Positions 17,772 through 26,697 of a stretch of 64,000 nucleotides of DNA are shown here, one piece after another. The translations under genes and the position numbers were made by a program. The stretch comes from Pseudomonas sp. MN1F (lineage in GTDB: Bacteria > Pseudomonadota > Gammaproteobacteria > Pseudomonadales > Pseudomonadaceae). The stretch is taken from the NCBI RefSeq assembly GCF_009391885.1, contig NZ_VZII01000039.1, positions 1-64,000 on the forward strand, given 5' to 3'. The notes beneath the pieces are model-generated. The model made no database searches, had not been told where the DNA came from, and saw only the letters and a list, made by a program, of their open reading frames with translations. Numbering within the stretch: position 1 is the stretch's first letter; each line of letters starts with the position of its first letter.

Positions 17772-19397
17772 ATGCAGTTACGGAATATGAAGATCGGCAC
17801 CCGCGCGACCAGCGTTTTCGCCCTGTTGGGCGCATTGGTCCTGGCCATGGGCCTTATCGCAATCTATGAAACCCGGCAGATGGACGCGGCCACGGACGAA
17901 ATCCGTGTCACCTGGATGCCCGCCGTGGTTGCTCTCGGTGAAATCAGCACCAACCTCGGCCGCGCCCGCGCCGTCACCCTGCGCGCTGCGCTGGATGACA
18001 ACACCGGCGAGCGTGCGCGCAACATCGACATGCTCAAGGGCATCAACGAGCAGCTCGGCAGTGGCCTGAAGGATTACGAGGACACCATCATCGCTGCGGA
18101 TGACCGCGCCCTGTTCAACGCCTTCAAAGCTGCCCACCAGCAATACCTCGAACTGCAGTCACGCGTAGTGCAGGATATCGCTGCCGGTCGCATGGACCAG
18201 GCCAAGCAGCAGATTAGCGGCCCGCTCACCCAGTACGCCGACACCATGATGAAAGCCATGACCGCACTGATTGCCTACAACGGCAAAGGCGCCGAGGATG
18301 CCTCGCAGCGCAGCAGCGATGTGGCCGATGAAGCCTTCACCGCCATCATCGCCTCGCTGGTGATCATCATGCTCGCCCTGGCCGCCATCGCCACCGTGCT
18401 CACCCGCAGTATCGTGATGCCGCTGGCCGATGCAGTTGCTGTGGCCGAGCGTGTAGCTACCGGCGACCTGACCCAGGACATCCGTGTCGTCGGCCGTGAT
18501 GAACCGGCCCTGTTGCTGCGCGCCTTGAGCCGCATGCAGGACAGCCTGCGCGACACTTTGCGCAAGATCGCCGCTTCCTCCGACCAGTTGGCCTCGGCCT
18601 CGGAGGAGCTGCACACCGTGACCGAAGACACCAGCCGCGGCCTGCACCAGCAGAGCGCGGAAATCGACCAGGCCGCAACCGCCGTCAACCAGATGACCGC
18701 CGCAGTGGAAGAAGTGGCGAACAACGCGGTGAGCACGGCCGATGCCTCCCAAGGCGCCGACCGCACTACCCGCGATGGTCGTGACCAGGTCAACCAGGCC
18801 CTGGCCTCGCTCCAGCATCTGGTCAATGACGTGACAGGCACTTCCACCGAGATCGAGCAGCTGGCCAGCAACGCCAACGAGATCAGCCGCGTGCTGGACG
18901 TGATTGGCGCGATTGCCGGGCAGACCAACCTGCTGGCGCTCAACGCTGCCATCGAAGCCGCACGCGCAGGTGAAGCAGGCCGCGGCTTTGCCGTGGTGGC
19001 CGATGAAGTGCGCGCCCTCGCCCACCGGACCCAGCAGTCGACGGCAGAGATCGAGCAGATGATCGCCGGCATCCAGAACGGTACCGAGCGGGCAGTGTCG
19101 GCGATGCACAGCAGCCGCGGCCGGGCGAACGGCACGCTGGAAGTGGCGCAAGGTGCTGGCCAGGCGCTGGAAGTGATTGCCGAGGCGATCGCCTCGATCA
19201 ACCAGCGCAACCTGGTGATCGCCAGTGCTTCCGAGGAGCAGGCACAGGTGGCGCGGGAGGTGGACCGCAACCTGGTGAACATTCGCGATCTGGCGATGCA
19301 GACGTCGGCGGGGGCGAACCAGACCAGTGCGGCGGCGCAGGACCTGTCGCGCCTTGCCGTGGACCTGAATGGCATGGTGGCGCAGTTCAAGGTCTGA
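17772..19397 (+). CDS. Methyl-accepting chemotaxis protein
   Basis: A 541-residue chemoreceptor. Membrane helix at about residues 12-31, a periplasmic four-helix-bundle sensor (4HB_MCP type), second membrane helix about 187-212, HAMP, then the cytoplasmic signalling domain whose tip (about residues 378-420) contains IEAARAGEAGRGFAVVADEVRALA. Ends in QFKV with no CheR-tethering pentapeptide. AAGGAG precedes ATG 17772. The ligand is not predictable from sequence. The 277-bp leader shows no second gene. A REP pair follows. Confidence 0.93.
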   Translation: MQLRNMKIGTRATSVFALLGALVLAMGLIAIYETRQMDAATDEIRVTWMPAVVALGEISTNLGRARAVTLRAALDDNTGERARNIDMLKGINEQLGSGLKDYEDTIIAADDRALFNAFKAAHQQYLELQSRVVQDIAAGRMDQAKQQISGPLTQYADTMMKAMTALIAYNGKGAEDASQRSSDVADEAFTAIIASLVIIMLALAAIATVLTRSIVMPLADAVAVAERVATGDLTQDIRVVGRDEPALLLRALSRMQDSLRDTLRKIAASSDQLASASEELHTVTEDTSRGLHQQSAEIDQAATAVNQMTAAVEEVANNAVSTADASQGADRTTRDGRDQVNQALASLQHLVNDVTGTSTEIEQLASNANEISRVLDVIGAIAGQTNLLALNAAIEAARAGEAGRGFAVVADEVRALAHRTQQSTAEIEQMIAGIQNGTERAVSAMHSSRGRANGTLEVAQGAGQALEVIAEAIASINQRNLVIASASEEQAQVAREVDRNLVNIRDLAMQTSAGANQTSAAAQDLSRLAVDLNGMVAQFKV

Positions 19398-19407
19398 TCC
19401 AAAACAG

Positions 19408-19530
19408 CTGGGGCCGCTTTGCGGCCCATCGCAGGCAAGCCAGCTCCCACAGGTACGGCGCAAGCCTAGGGCTATGTGTAATCCTGTGGGAGCTGGCTTG
19501 CCTGCGATGGGCTGCAAAGCAGCCCCTGTC
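19408..19530. repeat. Inverted REP pair (P. putida type)
   Basis: Two REP elements face each other. The first arm reads CATCGCAGGCAAGCCAGC and the second its complement GCTGGCTTGCCTGCGATG, with TCCCACAGG/CCTGTGGGA inside and GGGGC...GCCCC outside. It lies between the convergent chemoreceptor and permease genes and probably also acts as the shared terminator. Confidence 0.9.
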
Positions 19531-19547
19531 ACAGCAACAACTATCTA

Positions 19548-20954
19548 TCAGTCGTTGACGCTTACAACCCGCCCCGCCTGCTCGGCAGCCTTGCCGCGCG
19601 TCGCCAGGCAGTAATACAGCGGCACCGTCACCAGCAAACCGAACAGCCACGACAGGTCAGCCCCTTCGACGATGTTCGAGTACGGCCCCACATACAGCGA
19701 TGTGTTGGCAAACGGCAGCTGCACCAGGATGCCGCAGGCATAGGCAATGATCGCGTGGTGATTGAAGCGGCCATAGATGCCGCCATCAGCGCGGAAGATC
19801 GACGCGATGTCGTACTGGCCCTTCTTGATCAGGTAGAAGTCGATCAGGTTGATCGAAGCCCACGGCACCAGCACCAGCAGCAGCGCCAGGATCAGGCCGA
19901 TGAACTGGCCGATGAAGCCCGCCGACGCATTCAGCGCGACCATCCCGCAGCCTACCAGGATCACCGTAGCCAGGATCACCCGCACCTTGATGCTTGGCGT
20001 CCACTCGGCAATGAAGGTCTGGATTGCGGTGACGATCGACAGCACTGCGCCATACAGGTTGAGGGCGTTGTGGCTGATGATGTTGAGCAGGAACAGCACC
20101 ATCAGGATCGGGCCCAGCCAGCCGGTGGCCTGCTTGACCGCATCCATCGCATCGGTGCCTTCCGGCACGCACAGCACCGCAATCGCACCAAAGCTGAAGC
20201 ACAGGATGGTGCCCAGGGTGGCGCCGAAGTAGGTCGCCCAGAACGGCTTGGCGATGCCCACTTCACGCGGCAGGTAGCGCGAGTAGTCGGAGGTGTACGG
20301 CGAGAAGCTGATCTGCCAGATGATGCCCAGCGACACGGTGGCAATGAAACCCGACAGGTTGAACGCGCCACGGCTGAAGAAGTCGGCCGGCAGCTCCTGG
20401 ACGAACATCATGATGAAACCGGCCAGCAGTGCCGAACCCATCACCCAGGTGCCGATGCGGTTGAGGATGTGGATGAAGCGGTAGCCGATCACACCGATAG
20501 CCGTCGCACTCAGGGCGCCGATCACGATCGCGCCTGGCATCGGCATGCTGGGGGCAATGCCGTGGATGGTCTTGCCCGCCAGGACGATGTTGGAAATGAA
20601 GAAGCCGACATAGATCAGCGCGGTGAAGAACACGATCAGCAGCGCGCCATACCGGCCGAACTGGCCACGGCTCTGGACCATCTGCGGAATGCCCAGCTGC
20701 GGTCCCTGCGCAGAGGCCAGGGCAATGAACACGCCCCCGATGAGATGCCCCAGCACGATTGCGATCAGCCCCCACAACAGGTTCAGGTGGAACACCTGGA
20801 CCACCATGGCGCCGGTGACGATAGGCAGTGGCGCGATGTTGGTACTGAACCAGAGGGTGAACAGGTCACGCGCCTTCCCATGGCGCTCGGCAGGTGGAAC
20901 GTAATCGACCGTGTGATTCTCGACAAACTGGTGTTGCGACGACGGTTGGGACAT
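19548..20954 (-). CDS. NCS1 cytosine/purine-type permease (copy 1 of the island)
   Basis: A 468-residue, 12-helix cation symporter of the NCS1 family (CodB branch). Signatures: FTLWFSTNIAPLPIVTGAMV at the first helices and SFSPYTSDYSRYLPREVG, the conserved CodB-like loop. Family members import nucleobases, hydantoins or related vitamins. It is divergent from the flavin reductase/monooxygenase unit, and a copy of the island palindrome lies 75-89 bases upstream. It is clearly paralogous to the permease at 30068 (shared VRDLFTLWF, GIPQM.QSR, GFF.SNIVLAGK). Confidence 0.92.
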   Translation of the reverse strand: MSQPSSQHQFVENHTVDYVPPAERHGKARDLFTLWFSTNIAPLPIVTGAMVVQVFHLNLLWGLIAIVLGHLIGGVFIALASAQGPQLGIPQMVQSRGQFGRYGALLIVFFTALIYVGFFISNIVLAGKTIHGIAPSMPMPGAIVIGALSATAIGVIGYRFIHILNRIGTWVMGSALLAGFIMMFVQELPADFFSRGAFNLSGFIATVSLGIIWQISFSPYTSDYSRYLPREVGIAKPFWATYFGATLGTILCFSFGAIAVLCVPEGTDAMDAVKQATGWLGPILMVLFLLNIISHNALNLYGAVLSIVTAIQTFIAEWTPSIKVRVILATVILVGCGMVALNASAGFIGQFIGLILALLLVLVPWASINLIDFYLIKKGQYDIASIFRADGGIYGRFNHHAIIAYACGILVQLPFANTSLYVGPYSNIVEGADLSWLFGLLVTVPLYYCLATRGKAAEQAGRVVSVND

Positions 20955-21028
20955 AGGATTCAGCTCGAAAGGTCGTTTTTATCGTTGTAAGGAAACCGCA
21001 TCTAGGCGGCCTCTCAGCTGCGGACCAT

Positions 21029-21043
21029 ATTATGGTATTCCAA
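21029..21043. promoter_or_regulatory. Putative GntR operator, site 1 (permease side)
   Basis: ATTATGGTATTCCAA, an imperfect copy of the ATGGTATACCAT palindrome found at the other two island promoters. It lies upstream of the NCS1 permease at 20954. Confidence 0.6.
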
Positions 21044-21199
21044 GCTTTTGACAACACTGATCCGTAGGAAAAAACGCCCGCTGATCTCCTCGCATAACCC
21101 CTGCGACAAACCGCCTCACGGCTCAAGCCCACGGTTTACGTGGCCTTGAGCCGTTCATCGTGAAAAACCAGGGCTGAAAATTCCGCTTGCAAAATAGGT

Positions 21200-21220
21200 A
21201 TTACGGTATACCATCAGACA
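21200..21220. promoter_or_regulatory. Putative GntR operator, site 2 (flavin reductase side)
   Basis: Contains ACGGTATACCATCAGACA with a perfect GGTATACC core. Across 21 bases it differs from the site at 23057 at one position. It lies about 50 bases before the flavin reductase start. The rest of 20955-21270 holds only this divergent promoter region. Confidence 0.75.
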
Positions 21221-21270
21221 CATCAACGATAAAAACCGCGGACCACCGCAGCCCTTTAGAGGTACACCAG

Positions 21271-21756
21271 ATGATCGACGCAAGCATCTACAAGAACGTC
21301 CTGGGCTCCTTCCCGTCCGGCGTGACCGTTATCACCACCCTGGACGACGACGGCTCGGTCGTCGGCCTGACCGCCAGCGCCTTCTCCTCCCTGTCGATGG
21401 ACCCGCCGCTGGTGCTGTTCTGCCCCAACTATACCTCCGACTCCTACCCGGTCCTGATCAAGAACAAGCGCTTCGCCATTCACCTGCTCTCCGGTGAACA
21501 ACAGGCCGAAGCCTATGCGTTCGCCAAGAAGGGCAAGGACAAGGCCGCCGGCATCGAATGGACCCTGAGCGCACTGGGCAACCCGATCCTGGCCGGCGCC
21601 ACCGCCGTCATCGAATGCGAACTGTGGCGCGAATATGAAGGTGGCGACCACGCCATCATGGTCGGCAAGGTACACAACCTGATCGTCCCTGAAGAAGCCC
21701 CACGACCAATGGTCTACTGCCGCGGCAAGATGGCCAGCCTGCCGGCGTTTGCCTGA
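21271..21756 (+). CDS. Flavin reductase-family protein (copy 1)
   Basis: A 161-residue FMN-binding split-barrel protein (flavin reductase-like family). The N-terminal SFPSGVTVITTLD and LTASAFSSLSMDPPLVLFC are the flavin-binding signature also seen in RutF and HpaC. It should supply reduced FMN to the luciferase-like monooxygenase encoded next. It is about three-quarters identical by eye to the second flavin reductase at 26101, so the island carries a duplicated reductase. Start ATG 21271 fits the family N-terminus, with AGAGG upstream. Confidence 0.9.
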   Translation: MIDASIYKNVLGSFPSGVTVITTLDDDGSVVGLTASAFSSLSMDPPLVLFCPNYTSDSYPVLIKNKRFAIHLLSGEQQAEAYAFAKKGKDKAAGIEWTLSALGNPILAGATAVIECELWREYEGGDHAIMVGKVHNLIVPEEAPRPMVYCRGKMASLPAFA

Positions 21757-21831
21757 AGCCTATTCTGAATCGAGACACCTGGCACCGCCCCTGCCCGGCG
21801 CCAGAAACTTTCAAGCGTTGAGGAAAGCCCC

Positions 21832-22872
21832 ATGAAATTTTCGTTGTTCGTGCACATGGAACGTTGGGATGAACAGGTCAGCCACCGCCAGCTGTTCGAA
21901 GACCTGACCGAACTGACCCTGATGGCCGAGCACGGCGGTTTCAGCACCGTGTGGATCGGCGAACACCACGCCATGGAATACACCATCTCGCCTAGCCCGA
22001 TGCCGCTGCTGGCCTACCTGGCTGCACGCACCGAGAAGATCCGCTTGGGTGCCGGCACCATCATCGCGCCGTTCTGGAACCCGATCCGGGTTGCCGGCGA
22101 ATGCGCCCTGCTCGACGTGATCAGCAACGGCCGCATGGAAGTGGGCCTGGCCCGTGGCGCCTACCAGTTCGAGTTCGACCGCATGGCAGGCGGCATGCCG
22201 GCCACCGACGGCGGCAAGGCCCTGCGCGAAATGGTGCCGGTGGTGCGCAAACTGTGGGAAGGCGACTACGCCCATGATGGCGAAGTCTACAAGTTCCCCA
22301 CCTCCACCAGCGTGCCGAAGCCGTTCAACGCCACCCCGCCGATGTGGATCGCCGCCCGCGACCCGGACTCGCACAACTTCGCCGTGGCCAATGGCTGCAA
22401 CGTCATGGTCACCCCATTGATGAAGGGCGACGAGGAAGTGCTGGACCTGAAGAACAAGTTCCAGGCCGCCCTCGACAACAACCCTGAAGTGCCGCGCCCA
22501 CAACTGATGGTGCTGCGCCACACCCACGTGCACAGCCCGTCCGAGCCTGATGGCTGGAAAATCGGCGCCCAGGCCATCTCGCGCTTCTACCGCACCTTCG
22601 ATGCCTGGTTCGGCAACAAGACCACCCCGGTCAACGGCTTCCTCGAGCCGAGCCCGGAGTCGAAGTTCGCCGAAGTGCCGGCGTTCCAGCTGGAGAACAT
22701 CCGCAAGAACACCATGATCGGCACCCCGGAAGAGATCATCGCCCGCATCAAGTACTACCAGGAGCTCGGTGTCGACGAGTTCAGCTTCTGGTGCGACAAC
22801 AGCCTGCCCCACGCCGAGAAGAAGAAGTCGCTCGAGCTGTTCATCAAGGAAGTGGTGCCGGCGTTCGCCTGA
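21832..22872 (+). CDS. Luciferase-like (LLM-class) flavin-dependent monooxygenase
   Basis: A 346-residue TIM-barrel monooxygenase that uses reduced flavin supplied in trans. Characteristic segments: GFSTVWIGEHHAMEYTISPSP, RIRLG-type strand EKIRLGAGTIIAP, and NGRMEVGLARGAY; these match the LLM/bacterial luciferase family, not the longer RutA. It lies 75 bases after flavin reductase 1 and ends at a strong terminator. By analogy with RutA it may hydroxylate or open a heterocycle; the substrate is not known. Confidence 0.92.
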   Translation: MKFSLFVHMERWDEQVSHRQLFEDLTELTLMAEHGGFSTVWIGEHHAMEYTISPSPMPLLAYLAARTEKIRLGAGTIIAPFWNPIRVAGECALLDVISNGRMEVGLARGAYQFEFDRMAGGMPATDGGKALREMVPVVRKLWEGDYAHDGEVYKFPTSTSVPKPFNATPPMWIAARDPDSHNFAVANGCNVMVTPLMKGDEEVLDLKNKFQAALDNNPEVPRPQLMVLRHTHVHSPSEPDGWKIGAQAISRFYRTFDAWFGNKTTPVNGFLEPSPESKFAEVPAFQLENIRKNTMIGTPEEIIARIKYYQELGVDEFSFWCDNSLPHAEKKKSLELFIKEVVPAFA

Positions 22873-22902
22873 ATTCCCATTGCCTGAGTCATTGCGGGAC
22901 AC

Positions 22903-22949
22903 GCCCGCTCTCGTGGGCCCCTGTGGCCCGCGTGAGCGGGCTTTTTTTT
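22903..22949 (+). terminator. Rho-independent terminator after the monooxygenase
   Basis: GCCCGCTC pairs with GAGCGGGC (22903-22910 with 22934-22941), with a smaller GGGCCC/GGCCC internal stem, followed by eight T residues. It separates the reductase-monooxygenase unit from the DUF1185-led unit, which has its own palindrome. Confidence 0.9.
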
Positions 22950-23056
22950 AAGTGGGTGACCGCCTGGGCCAGTACAGACACCGCAAAAATCAAGGCATCA
23001 GGCCACCTTTCGTCCCCTAGCAAGAGAAATTTCCTGCCACCTCTTGCACAACAAAT

Positions 23057-23077
23057 ATTATGGTATACCATCAGACA
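23057..23077. promoter_or_regulatory. Putative GntR operator, site 3 (DUF1185 unit)
   Basis: Contains the perfect 12-bp palindrome ATGGTATACCAT (23060-23071) followed by CAGACA, as at 21200-21220. It lies about 35 bases before the DUF1185 start, so it would overlap or follow the promoter, consistent with repression. FadR-subfamily GntR proteins commonly bind such GGTATACC-like sites. Confidence 0.78.
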
Positions 23078-23110
23078 ACAAGAGCTGATAACCCTCACCA
23101 GGAGCCACCC

Positions 23111-23707
23111 ATGAGTTTCGAAATCCGCAAGATCGTCACCTACTCCGAAGAGACCCGCATCGAAGGCGGCAAGGCCACCGACAAGCCGGTGACCATGGTC
23201 GGCCTGGCCGTTGTGATCAAGAACCCATGGGCCGGTCGCGGTTTCGTTGAAGATCTGAAGCCGGAAATCCGCGCCAACTGCTCGGAGCTGGGGGCCCTGA
23301 TGGTCGAGCGCCTGACCGCTGCCATCGGCGGTGCCGACAAGATCGAAGCCTACGGTAAAGCTGCCGTGGTCGGCGCCGACGGCGAGATCGAACACGCCTC
23401 GGCGGTGATCCACACCCTGCGCTTCGGCAACCACTACCGCGAAGCGGTACAGGCCAAGAGCTACCTGAGCTTCACCAACAAGCGCGGCGGCCCAGGCACC
23501 TCGATCCAGATCCCGATGATGCAGAAGGACGACGAAGGCCTGCGCTCGCACTACATCACCCTGGAAATGCAGATCGAAGACGCCCCGCGCGCCGATGAAA
23601 TCGTCGTGGTCCTGGGCGCTGCCGACGGCGGCCGCCTGCACCCGCGCATCGGCAACCGCTACATCGACCTGGAAGAACTGGCTGCCGAAAAAGCCAACGC
23701 TCAATAA
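23111..23707 (+). CDS. DUF1185 'amino acid synthesis' family protein
   Basis: A 198-residue protein of the AA_synth family (DUF1185). It begins MSFEIRKIVTYSEETRIEGGK and contains NPWAGRGFVEDLKPEI and KRGGPGTSIQIPMMQKDD, typical of this family. A Bordetella member has a chorismate-mutase/YjgF-like fold, but no reaction is established. AGGAG precedes ATG 23111. First gene of an operon with a hydrolase, a dehydrogenase and a second flavin reductase; an imine/enamine-handling role parallel to RutC is an inference only. Confidence 0.88.
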   Translation: MSFEIRKIVTYSEETRIEGGKATDKPVTMVGLAVVIKNPWAGRGFVEDLKPEIRANCSELGALMVERLTAAIGGADKIEAYGKAAVVGADGEIEHASAVIHTLRFGNHYREAVQAKSYLSFTNKRGGPGTSIQIPMMQKDDEGLRSHYITLEMQIEDAPRADEIVVVLGAADGGRLHPRIGNRYIDLEELAAEKANAQ

Positions 23708-23775
23708 CAACAACCAAGACGGGCCGGGGCGTGGCGTGCTTACCCGCCGCGCCCGACCTTCAAGGAGCGCCCTCC

Positions 23776-24609
23776 ATGATTCAGCCTGTCGCTGAACGTA
23801 CACCTGCCGGCACCAGCTACCTGTCCGTCGGCCAGGGCCAACCCGTGGTACTGATCCACGGCGTGGGCCTGAACAAGGAAATGTGGGGCGGGCAGATCGT
23901 TGGCCTGGCCAACGACTACCGCGTCATCACCTACGACATGCTCGGCCACGGCCAGAGCCGCGTGCCGGCTGCAGACACACCACTGGAAGGCTACGCCGAC
24001 CAGCTCGCCGAACTGCTCGACCACCTGCAGATTCCACAGGCCACCGTGATCGGTTTCTCCATGGGTGGCCTGGTCGCCCGTGCATTCGCCCTCAACTACC
24101 CGCAGCGCCTGGCTGCCCTGGTAGTGCTCAACAGCGTGTTCAACCGCACCCCCGAGCAGAGTGCCGGCGTTATCGCCCGCGCCGCCCAGGCTGCGCAGCT
24201 CGGCCCCGACGCCAACGTCGACGCCGCCCTCGACCGCTGGTTCAGCCGTGAATACAAGGCTGCCAACCCGGCGCAGGTCGCCGCCATTCGCCAGGTGCTG
24301 GCGAACAACGACCCGCAGGGTTACCACACCACTTATTCGCTGTTCGCCACCCAGGACATGTACCGCGCCGGCGACCTGGGCAGCATCCAGGTGCCGACGC
24401 TGATCGCCACCGGCGAACTCGACTCGGGCTCCACCCCGGCCATGACCCGCCAGCTCGCCGCCAGCATTCCTGGCGCACAAAGCGTGGTCCTCGCCGAGCA
24501 ACGGCATATGATGCCCGTGGAAGCACCGCGTGAAGTCAACAAGATGCTCCTGGACTTCCTCGCCCACGCCCGCACCCTCACCGAATCCGCCAAGGGGATT
24601 GTTGCATGA
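23776..24609 (+). CDS. Alpha/beta hydrolase
   Basis: A 277-residue alpha/beta-hydrolase fold protein. Oxyanion-hole HGVGLNKEMW, nucleophile elbow GFSMGG, acid near ATGELDSG and catalytic His in QRHMMPVEAP are all present. Similar in position and class to RutD (aminoacrylate hydrolase) and PcaD (enol-lactonase). AAGGAG lies 10 bases upstream of ATG 23776. Its end overlaps the aldehyde dehydrogenase start by four bases. A ring-opened intermediate is the likely substrate, by inference. Confidence 0.9.
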   Translation: MIQPVAERTPAGTSYLSVGQGQPVVLIHGVGLNKEMWGGQIVGLANDYRVITYDMLGHGQSRVPAADTPLEGYADQLAELLDHLQIPQATVIGFSMGGLVARAFALNYPQRLAALVVLNSVFNRTPEQSAGVIARAAQAAQLGPDANVDAALDRWFSREYKAANPAQVAAIRQVLANNDPQGYHTTYSLFATQDMYRAGDLGSIQVPTLIATGELDSGSTPAMTRQLAASIPGAQSVVLAEQRHMMPVEAPREVNKMLLDFLAHARTLTESAKGIVA

Positions 24610-26087
24610 CCCTCGTTCGTTTCCAGATGTGCATCGACGGCCAATGGCTCGATGCCCAGAGCGGCAAGACCTTCGACAGCCTCAACCCGGCCACTGCCCA
24701 GGCCTGGGCGCAACTGCCCGACGCCGACGAAGCCGATGTCGAGCTGGCCGTACAGGCCGCCCAGCGTGCCTTCGAGAGCAAGGAGTGGCGCAGCATCAGC
24801 GCCACTGCGCGCGGCAAGCTGCTGCGTCGCCTGGGTGACCTGATTACCGAGAACAAGGAACACCTGGCCCAGCTGGAAAGCCGCGACAACGGCAAGCTGA
24901 TCCGCGAAACCCGCGGCCAGGTCGGTTACCTGCCGGAGTTCTTCCACTACACCGCGGGCCTGGCCGACAAGCTCGAAGGCGGCACCCTGCCGCTGGACAA
25001 GCCGGACCTGTTCGCCTACACCGTGCACGAGCCAATCGGCGTGGTGGCCGGGATCATCCCGTGGAACAGCCCGCTGTACCTGACCGCAATCAAGCTGGCG
25101 CCGGCCCTGGCCGCCGGCAACACCATCGTCCTCAAGCCGTCCGAGCATGCCTCGGCGACCATCCTCGAGCTGGCTCGCCTGGCCCTCGAAGCCGGCTTCC
25201 CGGCGGGCGTGGTCAACGTGGTCACCGGCTACGGCCCAAGCACCGGCGCGGCGCTGACCCGCCACCCGCTGGTGCGCAAGATCGCCTTCACCGGCGGCGC
25301 CGCCACGGCCCGCCACGTGGTGCGCAGCAGTGCCGAGAACTTTGCCAAGCTGTCGCTGGAACTGGGCGGCAAGTCGCCGAACATCATCTTCGCCGACGCC
25401 GACCTGGACAGTGCCATCAACGGCGCCGTGGCCGGCATCTATGCCGCCTCCGGCCAAAGCTGCGTGGCCGGCTCGCGCCTGCTGGTACAGGACGAGATCT
25501 TCGACGAGTTCGTCGAGCGCCTGGTCGCCCGCGCCAAGCGCATCCGCATCGGCAACCCGCAGGACGATGCCAGCGAAATGGGCCCGATGGCCACCGCACA
25601 GCAGCTGGCGGTGGTCGAAGGCCTGGTCGCTGCAGCCAAGGCCGAAGGCGCCAAGCTGCACATGGGCGGCAAGCGTGCCGAGGTTGAGGGTGATGGCTGG
25701 TTCTACGAGCCGACCCTGTTCGAGTGCGACAGCAACTCGATGACCATCATGCAGGAAGAGGTGTTCGGCCCGGTCGCCGCGGTGATCCGCTTCAAGACCG
25801 AGGAAGAGGCCCTGGCCATCGCCAACGACTCGCAGTTCGGCCTCGCCGCCGGCATCTGGACCCGCGACCTGGGCCGTGCCCACCGCCTGGCCCGCGACGT
25901 GCGTTCGGGGATCATCTGGGTCAATACCTACCGCGCCGTGTCGGCCATGGCGCCGATTGGCGGCTTCAAGAACAGCGGCTACGGCCGCGAGAGCGGCATC
26001 GATTCGGTGCTGGCCTATACCGAGCTGAAGACCGTGTGGATCAACCTGTCCACCGCGCCGATGCCCGACCCGTTTGTGATGCGCTAA
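24606..26087 (+). CDS. Aldehyde dehydrogenase, NAD(P)-dependent
   Basis: A 493-residue ALDH-superfamily enzyme. Catalytic Cys in ASGQSCVAGSR, general-base Glu in LSLELGGKSPN, and IIPWNSPLYLT and EEVFGPVAAVI family motifs. It oxidises an aldehyde to the acid. Its ATG overlaps the hydrolase stop (ATGA). In the island it would oxidise a semialdehyde produced from the opened ring. The exact subfamily is not resolvable by eye. Confidence 0.93.
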   Translation: MTLVRFQMCIDGQWLDAQSGKTFDSLNPATAQAWAQLPDADEADVELAVQAAQRAFESKEWRSISATARGKLLRRLGDLITENKEHLAQLESRDNGKLIRETRGQVGYLPEFFHYTAGLADKLEGGTLPLDKPDLFAYTVHEPIGVVAGIIPWNSPLYLTAIKLAPALAAGNTIVLKPSEHASATILELARLALEAGFPAGVVNVVTGYGPSTGAALTRHPLVRKIAFTGGAATARHVVRSSAENFAKLSLELGGKSPNIIFADADLDSAINGAVAGIYAASGQSCVAGSRLLVQDEIFDEFVERLVARAKRIRIGNPQDDASEMGPMATAQQLAVVEGLVAAAKAEGAKLHMGGKRAEVEGDGWFYEPTLFECDSNSMTIMQEEVFGPVAAVIRFKTEEEALAIANDSQFGLAAGIWTRDLGRAHRLARDVRSGIIWVNTYRAVSAMAPIGGFKNSGYGRESGIDSVLAYTELKTVWINLSTAPMPDPFVMR

Positions 26088-26100
26088 GAGGTAGCACGAG

Positions 26101-26586
26101 ATGATCGAACCAGGCATCTACAAAGACGTGATGGGCTCGTTCCCGTCCGGCGTCACCGTGGTCACCACCCTGGACGCCGACGGCGGCATCGTCGGCATCA
26201 CCGCCAGCGCGTTCAGCGCGCTGTCGATCGAGCCGGCGCTGGTGCTGTTCTGCCCCAACTACGCCTCGGACACCTACCCGATCCTGCGTGACAGCAAGCA
26301 GTTCGCCATTCACCTGCTGTCCGCCGACCAGACCGCCGAGGCCTATGCCTTTGCCGGCAAGGGCAAGGACAAGGCCAAGGGCATCGAGTGGCAACTCAGC
26401 GAACTGGGTAACCCGCTGCTGACCAAGGCCACGGCGATCATCGAGTGCGAACTGTGGCGCGAGTACGACGGCGGTGACCACGCGATCATCGTCGGCGCGG
26501 TGAAGAACCTGGTGCTGCCGGCCGAGCCGGTGACACCGATGGTCTACCACAAAGGCAAGCTGGGCGCCCTGCCGCCGCTGGGCTGA
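26101..26586 (+). CDS. Flavin reductase-family protein (copy 2)
   Basis: A 161-residue paralogue of the protein at 21271, sharing GSFPSGVTV, TASAFS, LVLFCPNY, FAIHLLS and CELWREY segments. Follows the aldehyde dehydrogenase by 13 bases. With only one LLM monooxygenase visible, it may serve a second monooxygenase elsewhere or be a backup. FMN-binding split-barrel fold; NAD(P)H-dependent flavin reduction is the expected activity. Confidence 0.9.
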   Translation: MIEPGIYKDVMGSFPSGVTVVTTLDADGGIVGITASAFSALSIEPALVLFCPNYASDTYPILRDSKQFAIHLLSADQTAEAYAFAGKGKDKAKGIEWQLSELGNPLLTKATAIIECELWREYDGGDHAIIVGAVKNLVLPAEPVTPMVYHKGKLGALPPLG

Positions 26587-26598
26587 GCTTGAGACTGC

Positions 26599-26620
26599 CG
26601 GGGCTGCTTTGCAGCCCCCG
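26599..26620 (+). terminator. Weak hairpin between flavin reductase 2 and the CMD-like gene
   Basis: CGGGGCTGC-ttt-GCAGCCCCCG, with only TTT and CCCCTTTTT following. It may attenuate rather than end transcription, since a co-directed gene of the same apparent pathway follows. Confidence 0.5.
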
Positions 26621-26697
26621 TTTCACCCCTTTTTCAGGGGCCGCGCTAATCGTCTCACCCCCGGTTGCGGCCCCTGTTTTATTCCGGAGTACTGCGC

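Noticed and set aside
24333..26117. A 594-codon open frame antisense to the hydrolase and aldehyde dehydrogenase genes
   Set aside because: GC-rich third positions keep antisense frames open. The translation has no family motif and the sense genes have full catalytic residues.
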